DNA of 64,000 nt, taken from Roseomonas genomospecies 6 (GTDB lineage: Bacteria > Pseudomonadota > Alphaproteobacteria > Azospirillales > Azospirillaceae). The translations under genes were made by a program, and so were the position numbers. The notes beneath the pieces were generated by a model that worked only from the letters and a program-made list of their open reading frames with translations, was not told where the DNA came from and ran no database searches. Positions 35,998-44,958 of the stretch are shown piece after piece. Numbering within the stretch: position 1 is the stretch's first letter; every line of letters begins with the position of its first letter. The DNA lies in contig NZ_QOKW01000006.1 of assembly GCF_008365375.1 (NCBI RefSeq), positions 186,001-250,000 on the forward strand, given 5' to 3'.

Positions 35998-36416
35998 CGT
36001 CATGGCCTCCCGTGTCTTCCCTTCGGCTGGTGCGGTTTTCTTTCGGCGTACCGGGAAGAAAGCGCCCATCCGATGCGTTCGTCCAGTGGGGATTGCCACC
36101 CGTGCAGGGCTGCGGCCATGCGCATGGTTGCGGGACTGGGAAAAATGTATAAACTGCGCGACGATCTTTATTCGGTCCGGCGATGCTCCGGTCGGGGGCG
36201 CTGGTTCTTACGGCGAACGCGGATCGCACGACGGAATAGAGACTGATCCAGAATCCAAGGTGGTTGGTACGGGTGTTCGGTCCGAAGGCGGTGTCGGGGC
36301 GGCGGGTTCCCCTGCGTGCCGATCCGGGCCGGAGCGTTCACGGAATTGAAGGATGCCCGGCCGGGGCGGACAGAGCCAGGACGGCCGGCAGACAGTTGGG
36401 ACAAAGAAAGACGGTC
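35998..36416. other. Intergenic region between the HIT gene and ndvB-type gene
   Basis: No gene, clear promoter or strong repeat recognised. It must hold the divergent promoters for the HIT protein and the glucan synthase; the stretch around 36140-36180 is AT-richer (GTATAAACTG...TCTTTATTCGG) and is the best candidate. Confidence 0.4.
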
Positions 36417-39026
36417 ATGCGCAAGTCGGCGATCGCGGCTCTCGTTCTTGTGATCCTGGGCAACATCGGAGTCTGGGCGCTGTGGAACCGCCCGGTCGCC
36501 GAGCGCTCCTGGGGCGGCGCCATCAGCGGCGTCGGCTATACGCCCTTCCACCCGGACAAGAGCCCGTCCAAGGGCGACAAGGCCTCGGCGGAAGACATCG
36601 AGAAGGACATGAAGGCCCTGGAGGGGTCGGTCAAGGGCGTGCGCATCTACTCCACCACCGACGGGTCGGAGCAGACGGCGCCCATCGCCCGCAAATACGG
36701 GATTCCGATCACAGCGGGCGCCTGGATCGCCGGAAAGCCCGAGATCGACGAGCCGGAGATCAACGGCCTGATCAAGCTGGCGCGCGACAACAGCAACGTC
36801 CGCCGCGTCCTGGTCGGCAACGAGGCCATCCTGCGCGCCGACATCACCGTCCCGCAGGCCATCGAGTACATCAAGCGCGTGAAGAAGAAGGTCAACGTGC
36901 CGGTCTCCACCGCGGAGCCGTGGCACGTCTGGCTGGAGCATCCGGAACTGGCCGACGCGGTGGACTTCCTGGCCGTCCACCTGCTGCCCTACTGGGAAGG
37001 CGTGCCCGCCGACCAGTCGGTCGATTACGCCATGTTCCGCTACAACGAGCTGAAGACCAAGTTCCCGAACAAGCACATCCTGATCTCGGAAATCGGCTGG
37101 CCGGCGGACGGCCCGTGGCGCCGCGGCGCCGAGGCGAGCCAGGTCAACCAGGCCAAGTTCATCCGCACCTTCCTGAACGTCGCGGCGCAGAACAAGCTCG
37201 ACTACTTCATCATGGAAGCCTTCGACCAGCCCTGGAAGCGGGAGATCGAGGGCACCGCCGGCACGAGCTGGGGTCTGTGGGATGCCTGGCGCAAGCCGAA
37301 GTTCCCGATGATCGGCGAGGTGACGGAGCTGCGGAACTGGCCGCTGCTGTGCGGCATCTCCATCGCCGTGGGCTTCCTGCCGCTCGTCTTCTTCCTGTGG
37401 CGCCGCGGCGGCGACCTGAAGTTCGGCGGGCAGATCTTCTACGGCGCGATGATCCAGGCCGTGGCGTCGGTGCTGGTCTTCACCTTCACCGCGGCCAGCG
37501 TCGCCGGCCTCGCCACCACCACCGAAATCGCCTGGGGCATTCTGGTGTTCTGCCAGCTCGTCCTGCTCGCCGTCATGCTGATCGACGGGCTGGAGCTGAC
37601 GGAGGTCGTGTGGCAGGACCGCTTCAAGCGCAAGTTCCAGCCCTGTTCGGCCGCGCCGCTGCCCAACGCGCCGAAGGTCTCCATCCATGTGCCCTGCTAC
37701 AACGAGCCGCCGCACATGGTCATGGAGACGCTGGACGCGCTGGCCCGGCTGGACTACCCGAACTACGAGGTCCTGCTTCTCGACAACAACACCAAGGACC
37801 CGGCGGTCTGGCGCCCGGTCGAGGAGTATTGCCGCAAGCTGGGGCCGAAGTTCCGCTTCTTCCACCTGGACAACTGGCCGGGCTTCAAGGCCGGCGCCCT
37901 GAATTTCGGCCTCGCCCAGACGGCGCCGGACGCCCAGCACATCGCCGTCATCGACAGCGACTATCAGGTCCATCCCGACTGGCTGAAGGCGACCATCCCG
38001 CACTTCGACCGGCCCGAGGTCGGCTTCGTCCAGTCCCCGCAGGACTACCGGGACTGGAGCCACGACCTGTTCCAGCGGATGATCAACTGGGAATATGCCG
38101 GCTTCTTCCACATCGGCATGATCCAGCGCAACGAGCGCAACGCGATCATCCAGCACGGCACGATGACCATCATCCGCAAGTCCGCCCTGGAAGAGGTCGG
38201 GCGCTGGGGCGAGTGGTGCATCACCGAGGACGCGGACCTCGGCCTGCGCCTGTTCGAGCACAAGTACGAGGCCGTCTACATGCCGGAAAGCTACGGCAAG
38301 GGCCTCGTCCCCGACAGCTTCTCCGCCTACAAGACGCAGCGTTTCCGCTGGGCCTACGGCGCCGTGCAGATCCTCAAGCACCACTGGCGCGACCTGCTGC
38401 CGGGCGGCCCGCGCCTGACCGCCGGGCAGAAGTACCACTTCATCACCGGTTGGCTGCCCTGGTTCGCCGACGCCGCCCACATGATCTTCGGCATCGCCGG
38501 CATCATCTGGTCGCTGGGGCTGCTGGCCTTCCCGAAATACTTCGAGTTCCCGCCCAGTGTCTTCATGATCCCGACGCTCAGCGTCTTCGCCTTCAAGGTC
38601 GGCGCCTCGCTCTGGCTGTACGAGGCGCGGGTGAAGTGCGGCTTCTGGGACAAGGTGGGTGCGGCCATCGCCGGCATGGCCCTGACCCACACGGTAGGCC
38701 GCGCCATGTGGCTGGGCATGTTCACCTCCGGGCGGCCCTTCGTCCGCACGCCGAAGTGCGAGAACCAGCCGGCGCTGATGCAGGCCTTCCTGATGGCGCG
38801 GGAGGAGATCGCCCTGCTGCTCGGCCTGTGGGGGGCCGCTCTGGCCATCGTGCTGGTGTTCGGCCACGAGAACCGGGACGCCTTCATGTGGTCGGGCCTT
38901 CTGGTGGTGCAGTCGCTGCCCTACCTGTCGGCCTTCATCACGGCGTTGATCAACGCCTTCCCGAACATCGGGCTGGGCAAGCAGCGCCCGGAGCCCACGG
39001 AAGCCGCCGGGGCCGGGGCGGATTGA
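36417..39026 (+). CDS. NdvB-type beta-glucan synthase: GH17 domain fused to GT2 glycosyltransferase
   Basis: The 869-residue membrane protein combines a periplasmic GH17 (beta-1,3-glucanase/transglycosylase) domain, about residues 30-320, with a cytosolic GT2 domain, about 420-700, among several membrane helices. GH17 catalytic glutamates are present: Glu136 in VGNEA and Glu225 in SEIGWP. The GT2 part has the metal-binding Asp-Ser-Asp (513-515), TEDADLG with Asp605 and QRFRW (641-645), the signature of processive beta-glycosyltransferases. This arrangement matches NdvB of Pseudomonas and Bradyrhizobium, which make cyclic beta-1,3-linked glucans. Start at ATG 36417, before a signal-anchor. Monocistronic, with its own terminator. 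Confidence 0.93.
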   Translation: MRKSAIAALVLVILGNIGVWALWNRPVAERSWGGAISGVGYTPFHPDKSPSKGDKASAEDIEKDMKALEGSVKGVRIYSTTDGSEQTAPIARKYGIPITAGAWIAGKPEIDEPEINGLIKLARDNSNVRRVLVGNEAILRADITVPQAIEYIKRVKKKVNVPVSTAEPWHVWLEHPELADAVDFLAVHLLPYWEGVPADQSVDYAMFRYNELKTKFPNKHILISEIGWPADGPWRRGAEASQVNQAKFIRTFLNVAAQNKLDYFIMEAFDQPWKREIEGTAGTSWGLWDAWRKPKFPMIGEVTELRNWPLLCGISIAVGFLPLVFFLWRRGGDLKFGGQIFYGAMIQAVASVLVFTFTAASVAGLATTTEIAWGILVFCQLVLLAVMLIDGLELTEVVWQDRFKRKFQPCSAAPLPNAPKVSIHVPCYNEPPHMVMETLDALARLDYPNYEVLLLDNNTKDPAVWRPVEEYCRKLGPKFRFFHLDNWPGFKAGALNFGLAQTAPDAQHIAVIDSDYQVHPDWLKATIPHFDRPEVGFVQSPQDYRDWSHDLFQRMINWEYAGFFHIGMIQRNERNAIIQHGTMTIIRKSALEEVGRWGEWCITEDADLGLRLFEHKYEAVYMPESYGKGLVPDSFSAYKTQRFRWAYGAVQILKHHWRDLLPGGPRLTAGQKYHFITGWLPWFADAAHMIFGIAGIIWSLGLLAFPKYFEFPPSVFMIPTLSVFAFKVGASLWLYEARVKCGFWDKVGAAIAGMALTHTVGRAMWLGMFTSGRPFVRTPKCENQPALMQAFLMAREEIALLLGLWGAALAIVLVFGHENRDAFMWSGLLVVQSLPYLSAFITALINAFPNIGLGKQRPEPTEAAGAGAD

Positions 39027-39057
39027 TTGCCTGTCCGTACCGAAGGATGAACACAAG

Positions 39058-39087
39058 AAGCCCCGCCGCGATGGCGGGGCTTTTTTC
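39058..39087 (+). terminator. Intrinsic terminator after the glucan synthase
   Basis: AAGCCCCGCC-GCGAT-GGCGGGGCTT followed by TTTTCG; a strong Rho-independent terminator. Confidence 0.92.
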
Positions 39088-39118
39088 GTTTCATACCGTC
39101 GGCACCCGTTTGGCTCGG

Positions 39119-39403
39119 TCAGTCCTGAGAGTTGCGCTCCGCCCTGTGCCCGGCACCCATATTCTCGGTCGGCGGATGGACGGCGTTCACCTGGATCATC
39201 AACCGCTCGACGATCTGCATCGCCAGCCGGTGCAGGTTCGGGTCCTGTCCCTTGCCGTCGCGATTCTGGTGGGCGGCGGCGGCATCCTCCAGCGCGGCCT
39301 GCGCTTCCTCGATCCGCAACACACCACGCTCCACCAAGGCAAGCATAAGGGATTCACAAATCGAGAGGGCAGCCAGACCCGCTGCATCCCGCTCCGCCGC
39401 CAT
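39119..39403 (-). CDS. Small conserved-type helical protein, unknown
   Basis: The 94-residue product is helical with the core LAALSICESLMLALVERGVL followed by an EEAQAALEDAAAAH helix; no signal peptide. I do not know the family, though such small proteins occur in alphaproteobacteria. The ATG at 39401-39403 has GGGGGGCGG before it; the frame continues upstream only with TTG/GTG codons. It is divergent from the Crp-family gene. Confidence 0.65.
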   Translation of the reverse strand: MAAERDAAGLAALSICESLMLALVERGVLRIEEAQAALEDAAAAHQNRDGKGQDPNLHRLAMQIVERLMIQVNAVHPPTENMGAGHRAERNSQD

Positions 39404-39537
39404 ACCGCCCCCCGCACTCTCCGGTTCCCATCGCGGCCCAACGCCCGCCGCGGACCGTTCAGAACCACCTACGGCCAATGCGACCAACAGTTTTGTATAT
39501 GATCCCTCACCTGCCCGGTCGAGAAAATCCTACCCCC

Positions 39538-39548
39538 ATTAACCTATG
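39538..39548 (+). promoter_or_regulatory. ATTAACCTATG motif upstream of the Crp/Fnr-type gene
   Basis: The 11-base ATTAACCTATG, preceded by CCCC(C)AT, lies 113 bases before the regulator start. An identical copy with a similar CCCCAT context lies at 40506-40516, between this gene and the receiver gene. Possibly a shared promoter or operator element. Confidence 0.35.
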
Positions 39549-39660
39549 TTATAGATGGTTTTATCGTTTGGCTTAATCGTTCGAGGCCGCCCGGAATCGG
39601 GCTGGCCGAGGCACGCGCTTCGAGGCGATAACTACCGGACGATCAAAGGCTGGAACAGAA

Positions 39661-40455
39661 ATGAACCGCGCCCAGGCCAACATGCCGTCATCTCCATTGG
39701 GGCGCAAGATCAACAGTTACATGAGCCTCACAAGCGAGGAGAGGACGTTCCTTGCCGATTTGGAGCGTAATGTTACCCGCCACGGCTCGCGGTCCGATCT
39801 TCTCCAGCAGGGCGAGCGCTACGGTTGCGTCCGTGTGATGCGCAAGGGCTGGGCGATCCGTCACAAGGCGCTTCCCGACGGTCGGCGGCAGGTGGTCAAC
39901 TTCGTTCTGCCCGGCGACATCATCGGCTTCTACTGCAACCTGTTCGAGACGGCGGACCATGGCGTCACCACGCTGACCCCCGCGGAGGTCGCGAATTTCC
40001 AGCCCGAGCGCATCATCGAGCTGTTCAAGCTCTTCCCCCGTCTGGCCGCGGCCCTCGCCTGGTCCGGCGCCAAGGAGGAGGCGATCATCGCCGAGCGCCT
40101 GCTCAGCGTCGGGCGGCGCACCGCGCTGGAGCGCACGGCCCACCTGATCGTCGAGTTGCTGCGGCGTCTCAGCATCGTCGGGCTGGTCGAGGAGGGGCGC
40201 TTCACGCTGCCCGTCACCCAGGAGATCCTGGCCGATGCGCTGGGGCTCAGCATCGTGCACATCAACCGGACGCTCCGCCGGCTGCGCGACATCGGCCTGA
40301 TCGATCTGGCGGGCCAGCAGATCACCGTGCACGACGTGAAGCAGCTCGCCTCCGTCGGCCAGTTCGACGAGTTGTATCTGCACCTGATCCAGGCGCCCAA
40401 GCAGTTGGAGCACGCTCTGGATGCCAAGCCCGACCGCAAGCGCGCGGGCGACTGA
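39661..40455 (+). CDS. Crp/Fnr family transcriptional regulator
   Basis: A 264-residue regulator with an N-terminal cyclic-nucleotide-binding-like domain (about 20-140; VNFVLPGDIIGFYCNLF) and a C-terminal winged helix whose recognition part is TQEILADALGLSIVHINRTLRRLR. There is no N-terminal cysteine cluster, so it is not an oxygen-sensing Fnr with an iron-sulfur centre. Effector unknown. It carries a 25-residue C-terminal tail beyond the HTH. Upstream and downstream ATTAACCTATG motifs suggest autoregulation. Confidence 0.92.
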   Translation: MNRAQANMPSSPLGRKINSYMSLTSEERTFLADLERNVTRHGSRSDLLQQGERYGCVRVMRKGWAIRHKALPDGRRQVVNFVLPGDIIGFYCNLFETADHGVTTLTPAEVANFQPERIIELFKLFPRLAAALAWSGAKEEAIIAERLLSVGRRTALERTAHLIVELLRRLSIVGLVEEGRFTLPVTQEILADALGLSIVHINRTLRRLRDIGLIDLAGQQITVHDVKQLASVGQFDELYLHLIQAPKQLEHALDAKPDRKRAGD

Positions 40456-40505
40456 TCCGGCACTGGGAATCCGGAACGGCGAGGTCTTCCCGATATCCCC
40501 ATCCG

Positions 40506-40533
40506 ATTAACCTATGACAGTGCGGTGACCGCA
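40506..40533 (+). promoter_or_regulatory. ATTAACCTATG motif with adjacent palindrome
   Basis: ATTAACCTATG (40506-40516) is followed four bases later by TGCGGT-G-ACCGCA (40521-40533), a perfect odd-spaced inverted repeat. It lies in the 273-base gap before the receiver gene. Operator function is inferred from symmetry and repetition only. Confidence 0.4.
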
Positions 40534-40728
40534 GGTTCGAGATAGAATTCAAATTGCCTACACAGATAATCGAGTGGGTGGAGTTTCGAACGGACGGCGG
40601 CCCCCCTCGGGAAACGGCTGCTTTCCAGACCTTGGCAGGCCGATGGGACATGTGCGGTCGGCATCGCCGCTCCGCTGCTCATCGGCACATTTCTGCGGCC
40701 CCCGCTGTACTTTGGATATGCCAGACGC

Positions 40729-41145
40729 ATGACCGATGCCCCCCTCGCCGGCCGAACCGCAAACTCCGGCACACTGACCGTCGCCCTCCTGGAGGACGAC
40801 ATGGTGCTGTGCCTGTGCATGGAAACCCTGTTCGAGGATTGGGGCATGCTGCTGGTCAGCGGATCGACCCCGGCGGCCCTTCTGGACGCACTGAACAGCG
40901 GGACGCTGCGCCCCGACATCCTGGTCGCCGACTATCACCTCGGCCGGCATGGCAAGGCGCCGGACTTGGTGCGGAAGGTGCTGGAGGAACTTGGCGCCTC
41001 CGTTCCGGTCATCATCACCACCGGGGACGAGTCCGTCCCAACCCAGACCGACATCCGCGCCGCGGGCTGGCATTCCCTGCCCAAGCCCTACGACCCCGAC
41101 TCGCTCCGCGCGATGATCCTGACCGTTCTGGGTCGGACCGCCTGA
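40729..41145 (+). CDS. Stand-alone response regulator receiver
   Basis: A 138-residue CheY-like protein: acidic pocket Glu22-Asp23-Asp24, phospho-acceptor Asp68 in VADYHLG, the switch Thr in IITTGDE and the conserved lysine in LPKPYD. There is no output domain. About 15 extra residues precede the domain. No histidine kinase is adjacent; it lies between two Crp/Fnr-type genes. Confidence 0.9.
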   Translation: MTDAPLAGRTANSGTLTVALLEDDMVLCLCMETLFEDWGMLLVSGSTPAALLDALNSGTLRPDILVADYHLGRHGKAPDLVRKVLEELGASVPVIITTGDESVPTQTDIRAAGWHSLPKPYDPDSLRAMILTVLGRTA

Positions 41146-41169
41146 TTCGCCCCCTCGGGCGTTGCACCC

Positions 41170-41877
41170 TCACGCGCCGGTCCGTACATCCTCCACCAGC
41201 GCTTCCAGCCGTTGCAGATCGTGGACGACCAGCGCGTCGGGCCGCCGCTCCACCAACCCATCGCGGGCGAGATCGTTCAGGACGCGGGCGACCGTCTCGC
41301 GGGCGGTGCTGACCCGGCTGGCGATGTCGGCGTGGACGGGGATCGGCGCGATCACCGCCGCGCCGCCCTCCATCCGCCCCCGCTTGGCGAGCCGCAGCAA
41401 TTCGGCGTGGACCCGGTTGTTGGCGCCCAGAGTGGACAGCTCCATCACGCGGTCGGTGGCGATCCGCACGACCCGGCAAAGCCGTTTCATCACCGTCATG
41501 GCGAGCGCCGGGTGCCCCGACACCAAGTCCTGGAAAGGCTGAGGCGCCAGGAAGGCGATCAGCGTTCCGTCCTCCAGCGCAACCGCGGAGGCCGAGCGGG
41601 GCAACCCGTCGATGGCCGCCATTTCGCCCAGGAAGCCCCCCGCCTCGATGTCGTCGAAACTGATTTCGCGGCCCGCCGGGGAATGGCTCAGCACCCGCAC
41701 GCGCCCTTCCACCACCAGCACGACGTCCCGCGAATCCCCCTGATGGCCGATGATCTGCTCATTCGCGTGGAAGCGGCGCCAGCGGCACCGGCGCGCCACG
41801 GCGGCGCGCTCCTCCGCGGTCAGCGGACTCAGCAGCGTGATCCCATCCAGCCGGGACGCTCCGAAGTCGGCGGGCAC
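41170..41877 (-). CDS. Crp/Fnr family transcriptional regulator
   Basis: The 235-residue protein has a full cyclic-nucleotide-binding domain (about 10-130, with GDSRDVVLVVEGRVRV and AGGFLGEMAAIDGLPRSASAVA, the phosphate-binding cassette with its arginine) and a C-terminal HTH with ADIASRVSTARETVARVLNDLARDGLV. The arginine in LPRSASA fits cAMP-type binding. I use the GTG at 41875-41877, five bases after AAGGAG; the ATG at 41928 lacks such a site. It converges with the receiver gene. Confidence 0.92.
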   Translation of the reverse strand: MPADFGASRLDGITLLSPLTAEERAAVARRCRWRRFHANEQIIGHQGDSRDVVLVVEGRVRVLSHSPAGREISFDDIEAGGFLGEMAAIDGLPRSASAVALEDGTLIAFLAPQPFQDLVSGHPALAMTVMKRLCRVVRIATDRVMELSTLGANNRVHAELLRLAKRGRMEGGAAVIAPIPVHADIASRVSTARETVARVLNDLARDGLVERRPDALVVHDLQRLEALVEDVRTGA

Positions 41878-42041
41878 GGCGTCTCCTTCCCTCCTGTCGG
41901 TGGCCTGCGCCCCCAAGGCCGGCAGCATAGCGGGACCTGCGCAAAGGTGGAACCACCTCCCTCCGACGGGTATCGCTAACGTCCCGTTAACCCTGAAAGC
42001 GGCAGAACGGACGGAACGCGCACACCGGAATTGAGAGAGCC

Positions 42042-42455
42042 ATGTCGTTCCAACTGCCCTCCGGCCCCGTTCCCCGCAGCCTGATCCCCTACGCCGGCCG
42101 CGTGGACACCCAGCGCCTGCTGTCGGTCGTCGCCATTCCCTTCGCGGCGGCCATCGCCATGGCGACCGCCGTGGCGGCGATGGGCGGCGTGACCGACCCC
42201 ATCGCGGAAGCCGGCGGGCCGATGTACTTCGTCCTGAACTTCGTCAAGTTCTGCTATCTGGCGGTGTCCATGGCCCATTTGTCCGGCGCCCTGGCGGAGC
42301 GCGCCAACGGTGGCCTGCCCGCCGGCCTGTGGCTGGACGAGATGGACCGTTCGGAGCCGGAGACCCGCGAGTCCTTCTGGCACGCCTTCCCCAATCATCT
42401 GGACGGTGCCGCCATCGCCGGCTGCGTCACGATGCTGTGCTTCCTGCTGACCTGA
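42042..42455 (+). CDS. Small integral membrane protein, unknown
   Basis: The 137-residue product has about three hydrophobic segments (LLSVVAIPFAAAIAMATAVAA, MYFVLNFVKFCYLAVSM, and the C-terminal AAIAGCVTMLCFLL). No family recognised. Its 3' end overlaps the end of the convergent methyltransferase gene by 29 bases. Confidence 0.7.
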   Translation: MSFQLPSGPVPRSLIPYAGRVDTQRLLSVVAIPFAAAIAMATAVAAMGGVTDPIAEAGGPMYFVLNFVKFCYLAVSMAHLSGALAERANGGLPAGLWLDEMDRSEPETRESFWHAFPNHLDGAAIAGCVTMLCFLLT

Positions 42456-42966
42456 GCGCCCGCCGTCCGGACAGCGCGCCGTCCTCAACGCGGATGCGGT
42501 GCAGGGTCAGCGGCACGTTCAGCAGCGTGGCCAGCACCGCGATCCACCATTCCCCGAAGACCAACGGCAATACGGCCAACTCGCCCGCCACCACGAGGTA
42601 ATTGGGGTGTCGGACCCAGCGGAACGGCCCCCGCCGCACCAGCGGGGCGCCGGGCAGCGTGACGATTCGGGTGGTCCAGAACCGCCCCAGCGTGGCGATG
42701 ACCCAGACCCGCCCGGCCTGCAACAGAACGAACAGCGCCAGCAGCCAGCCGTTGACCGGCGCGTCCGCCGGCACGACCGCGAAGAGCAGGGCCAGCCAGC
42801 CGGCGTGCAGCCCGACGAACAGCGGGTAATGGGCGGCTCCGACCTCCTGCGCACCCTCCGCCAGCAGGCGGCTCGTGTTGCGCCGGGCCAGAAGCAGTTC
42901 GCCCAGACGCTGGCCCACGACCAGCAGCAGGATGAGGTGGGGCCAGCCCAGCGGCAGCGCCTCCAT
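42427..42966 (-). CDS. Isoprenylcysteine carboxyl methyltransferase-like enzyme (probable polyketide O-methyltransferase)
   Basis: A 179-residue membrane protein with four or five helices and the ICMT signature GPFRWVRHPNYLVVAGEL near residue 120 plus a late ARGxxED-like segment (RIRVEDGAL). It lies 17 bases after a type III polyketide synthase. In Bacillus (BpsB) and other bacteria such pairs make and O-methylate alkylpyrones, so the substrate here is probably the polyketide product, not a prenyl protein. The ATG at 42964-42966 is the first plausible start. Confidence 0.85.
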   Translation of the reverse strand: MEALPLGWPHLILLLVVGQRLGELLLARRNTSRLLAEGAQEVGAAHYPLFVGLHAGWLALLFAVVPADAPVNGWLLALFVLLQAGRVWVIATLGRFWTTRIVTLPGAPLVRRGPFRWVRHPNYLVVAGELAVLPLVFGEWWIAVLATLLNVPLTLHRIRVEDGALSGRRALRSAGSTAS

Positions 42967-42983
42967 TCCGCAGGCTCCTCTTC

Positions 42984-44033
42984 TTAAAGGTCGATCTGGG
43001 CCATCGCGGCGGTGAAGCCGGGGCCGAGCGCGCTCATCAGATGCGGGCCGCGGACCCCCGAGGCGATCCGCCGCTCCAGCACGAACATCACGCTGGCCGC
43101 CGACATGTTGCCGCAGCGGCGCAGCACCGCCCAGGCGTCGTCCAACCCCGCGGAGACCGGCGCGCAGACCTCCTCCAGCGCGTGCAGGACCTTGGCGCCG
43201 CCGGGGTGGCAGATCAGCCCGGCCAGATCGCCGCGCGCCATCCGACGCCGTTCCAGGAACGCGTTCAGCACCGGTTCCAGGCGGCTGCGGATCAGCGCCG
43301 GGATGCTCTGGCTGAAGATCACGCCGAGGCCGTCGTCCTCCACACGCCAGCCCATCACGTCCTGCGTCCCCGGCCAGGTGTGCTCCGCCCCGTCCACGAG
43401 GCGCGGCCCCTCCCCCTCTTCGTCGGCGCGCAGAACCGCCGCGGCGGCGCCGTCCGCGAACAGGGCGCTGGCGACGACGTTGGTCGGTGTCGCCTCCGCC
43501 GAGCGGAAGGCCAGCGTGCAGAGTTCCACCACCAGGAACAGCACCGTCCGCCCCGCCATGGCCTGGGCGATCTGCCCGGCGCGGGTCAGCCCCAGCACGC
43601 CGCCGGCGCAGCCCAGCCCGAACAGCGGCAACCGCACCGTGTCGGGCCGGAAGCCCATGCGCTCCAGCAGCAGCGCCTCCAGGCTGGGTGTGGCGATGCC
43701 GGTGGTGGAGGCGCAGACGATGGCGTCCACATCCCGCGGCGCCAGACCGGCGCGGGCCAGCGCCTGGGACGCCGCCTCCTCCAGCAGGGTCAGTGCGCCT
43801 TCGCGGAAGGCGGCGGTGCGCTCCGGCCAGCCGCGGGGTTCCATGTACCAGCCGATGGGCATCACGGCGTGGCGCGTCTCGATGCCGGTGTTGGCGAAGA
43901 CCGGCACCAGCCGGTCGAAGTCGCGCATCCGCGGCGCGAAGACGGCCCGCGCGACGGACAGGACCTCGTCCTGGTCCAGGCGATGGGGCGGTAGGGCCGT
44001 GGCGAGCGAGAGGATGCGGGGGGTCTGGGTCAT
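42984..44033 (-). CDS. Type III polyketide synthase (chalcone synthase-like)
   Basis: The enzyme extends a CoA-linked starter with malonyl-CoA to make pyrones or resorcinols. The 349-residue protein has the complete catalytic triad: Cys142 in LFGLGCAGGV, His276 in ICHPGGAKVL and Asn309 in RRCGNMSAAS, plus the terminal GPGF loop (ALGPGFTAAM). Fatty-acyl starters are likely by analogy with bacterial alkylpyrone/alkylresorcinol synthases. Start at ATG 44031-44033. First gene of a two-gene operon with the ICMT-like methyltransferase; divergent from the DUF502 gene. Confidence 0.93.
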   Translation of the reverse strand: MTQTPRILSLATALPPHRLDQDEVLSVARAVFAPRMRDFDRLVPVFANTGIETRHAVMPIGWYMEPRGWPERTAAFREGALTLLEEAASQALARAGLAPRDVDAIVCASTTGIATPSLEALLLERMGFRPDTVRLPLFGLGCAGGVLGLTRAGQIAQAMAGRTVLFLVVELCTLAFRSAEATPTNVVASALFADGAAAAVLRADEEGEGPRLVDGAEHTWPGTQDVMGWRVEDDGLGVIFSQSIPALIRSRLEPVLNAFLERRRMARGDLAGLICHPGGAKVLHALEEVCAPVSAGLDDAWAVLRRCGNMSAASVMFVLERRIASGVRGPHLMSALGPGFTAAMAQIDL

Positions 44034-44198
44034 CCTCAGCGAAGTGATGCGCCCATGGGCGGTGGACCAGTCCTCCGGAGGGAGTTCCTTCGGTTGCGCC
44101 GGACCGGCGCTTTCCCGCCATCCGAAACAGGATGTGGATTGAGCCGGGGCGGTTTCCTGTATCACTATGTCTGGCGTCGGACATTCGGGGGTGGCACG

Positions 44199-44924
44199 GT
44201 GGATCGGAACGAACAAGGCGGCCAGAGCGCGGTGGACGAGACCGCGTCCCACCGGCCCGCCGGCATCGGCCTGATGGGACGGTTGCGCGCCTATTTCCTG
44301 GCGGGCGTGCTGGTGACCGCTCCGATCGCGGTGACGGTCTATCTGGGATGGTGGCTGCTGGCCTTCATCGACGGGCATGTGCGCCCGCTGATCCCCTCCG
44401 CCTACAACCCGGAGAACTACCTGCCCTTCTCCATCCCGGGCATCGGGGTGCTGACGCTGATCATCGTGCTGACCCTGATCGGGGCCTTCGCCGCCGGCTA
44501 TGTCGGGCGGCTGGTGGTGCGCATCGGCGAAGGCGTGGTGGAGCGCATGCCGGTCGTCCGCTCCGTCTACGGGGCGGTGAAGCAGATCGTGGAGACGGTG
44601 CTCGCCAAGAAGTCCAAGGCCTTCCGCGAGGTGGTGCTTGTCGAGTTCCCCCGCCACGGCATGTGGTCGCTGGGCTTCATCACCGGCGCCGCCCACCCGG
44701 AGGTGCAGAAGATATCCGAAGACGAGATGGTGCACGTCTTCATCCCCTGCGCCCCGCCGACCGCCGGCTATCTGGCGATCCTGCCCCGGCGGGAGGTGAC
44801 CGTTCTGGACATGACGGTTGAGGACGGGCTGAAGCTGGTGATGTCCGGCGGAATCGTCACCTCGCCCGACCGCAAGCCCCGCGAGGTGAAGAGCGCGGTG
44901 GTGGAGGAGCGGAAGCGGGCCTGA
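44199..44924 (+). CDS. DUF502 family membrane protein
   Basis: DUF502 proteins are two-pass inner-membrane proteins of unknown function. The 241-residue protein has LRAYFLAGVLVTAPIAVTVYLGWW and GIGVLTLIIVLTLIGAFAAGYVG as membrane segments, and the family blocks ERMPVVRSVYGAVKQIVETV and VLVEFPRHGMWSLGFITG. Start placed at GTG 44199, behind GGGGGTGG; the upstream frame is the antisense of the PKS leader. Function unknown. Confidence 0.88.
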   Translation: MDRNEQGGQSAVDETASHRPAGIGLMGRLRAYFLAGVLVTAPIAVTVYLGWWLLAFIDGHVRPLIPSAYNPENYLPFSIPGIGVLTLIIVLTLIGAFAAGYVGRLVVRIGEGVVERMPVVRSVYGAVKQIVETVLAKKSKAFREVVLVEFPRHGMWSLGFITGAAHPEVQKISEDEMVHVFIPCAPPTAGYLAILPRREVTVLDMTVEDGLKLVMSGGIVTSPDRKPREVKSAVVEERKRA

Positions 44925-44958
44925 AGGTTCTATGACCAGCCTGCGGCGAATTGCGAAT

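Noticed and set aside
36168..39056. Open frame of about 960 codons antisense to the glucan synthase
   Set aside because: Low-complexity His/Gln/Asp/Arg-rich translation typical of GC-rich antisense frames; the plus strand encodes a complete recognised enzyme.
36353..39502. Plus-strand open frame of about 1050 codons overlapping the glucan synthase
   Set aside because: Arginine/glycine-rich frame-shifted shadow of the same gene with no family sequence.
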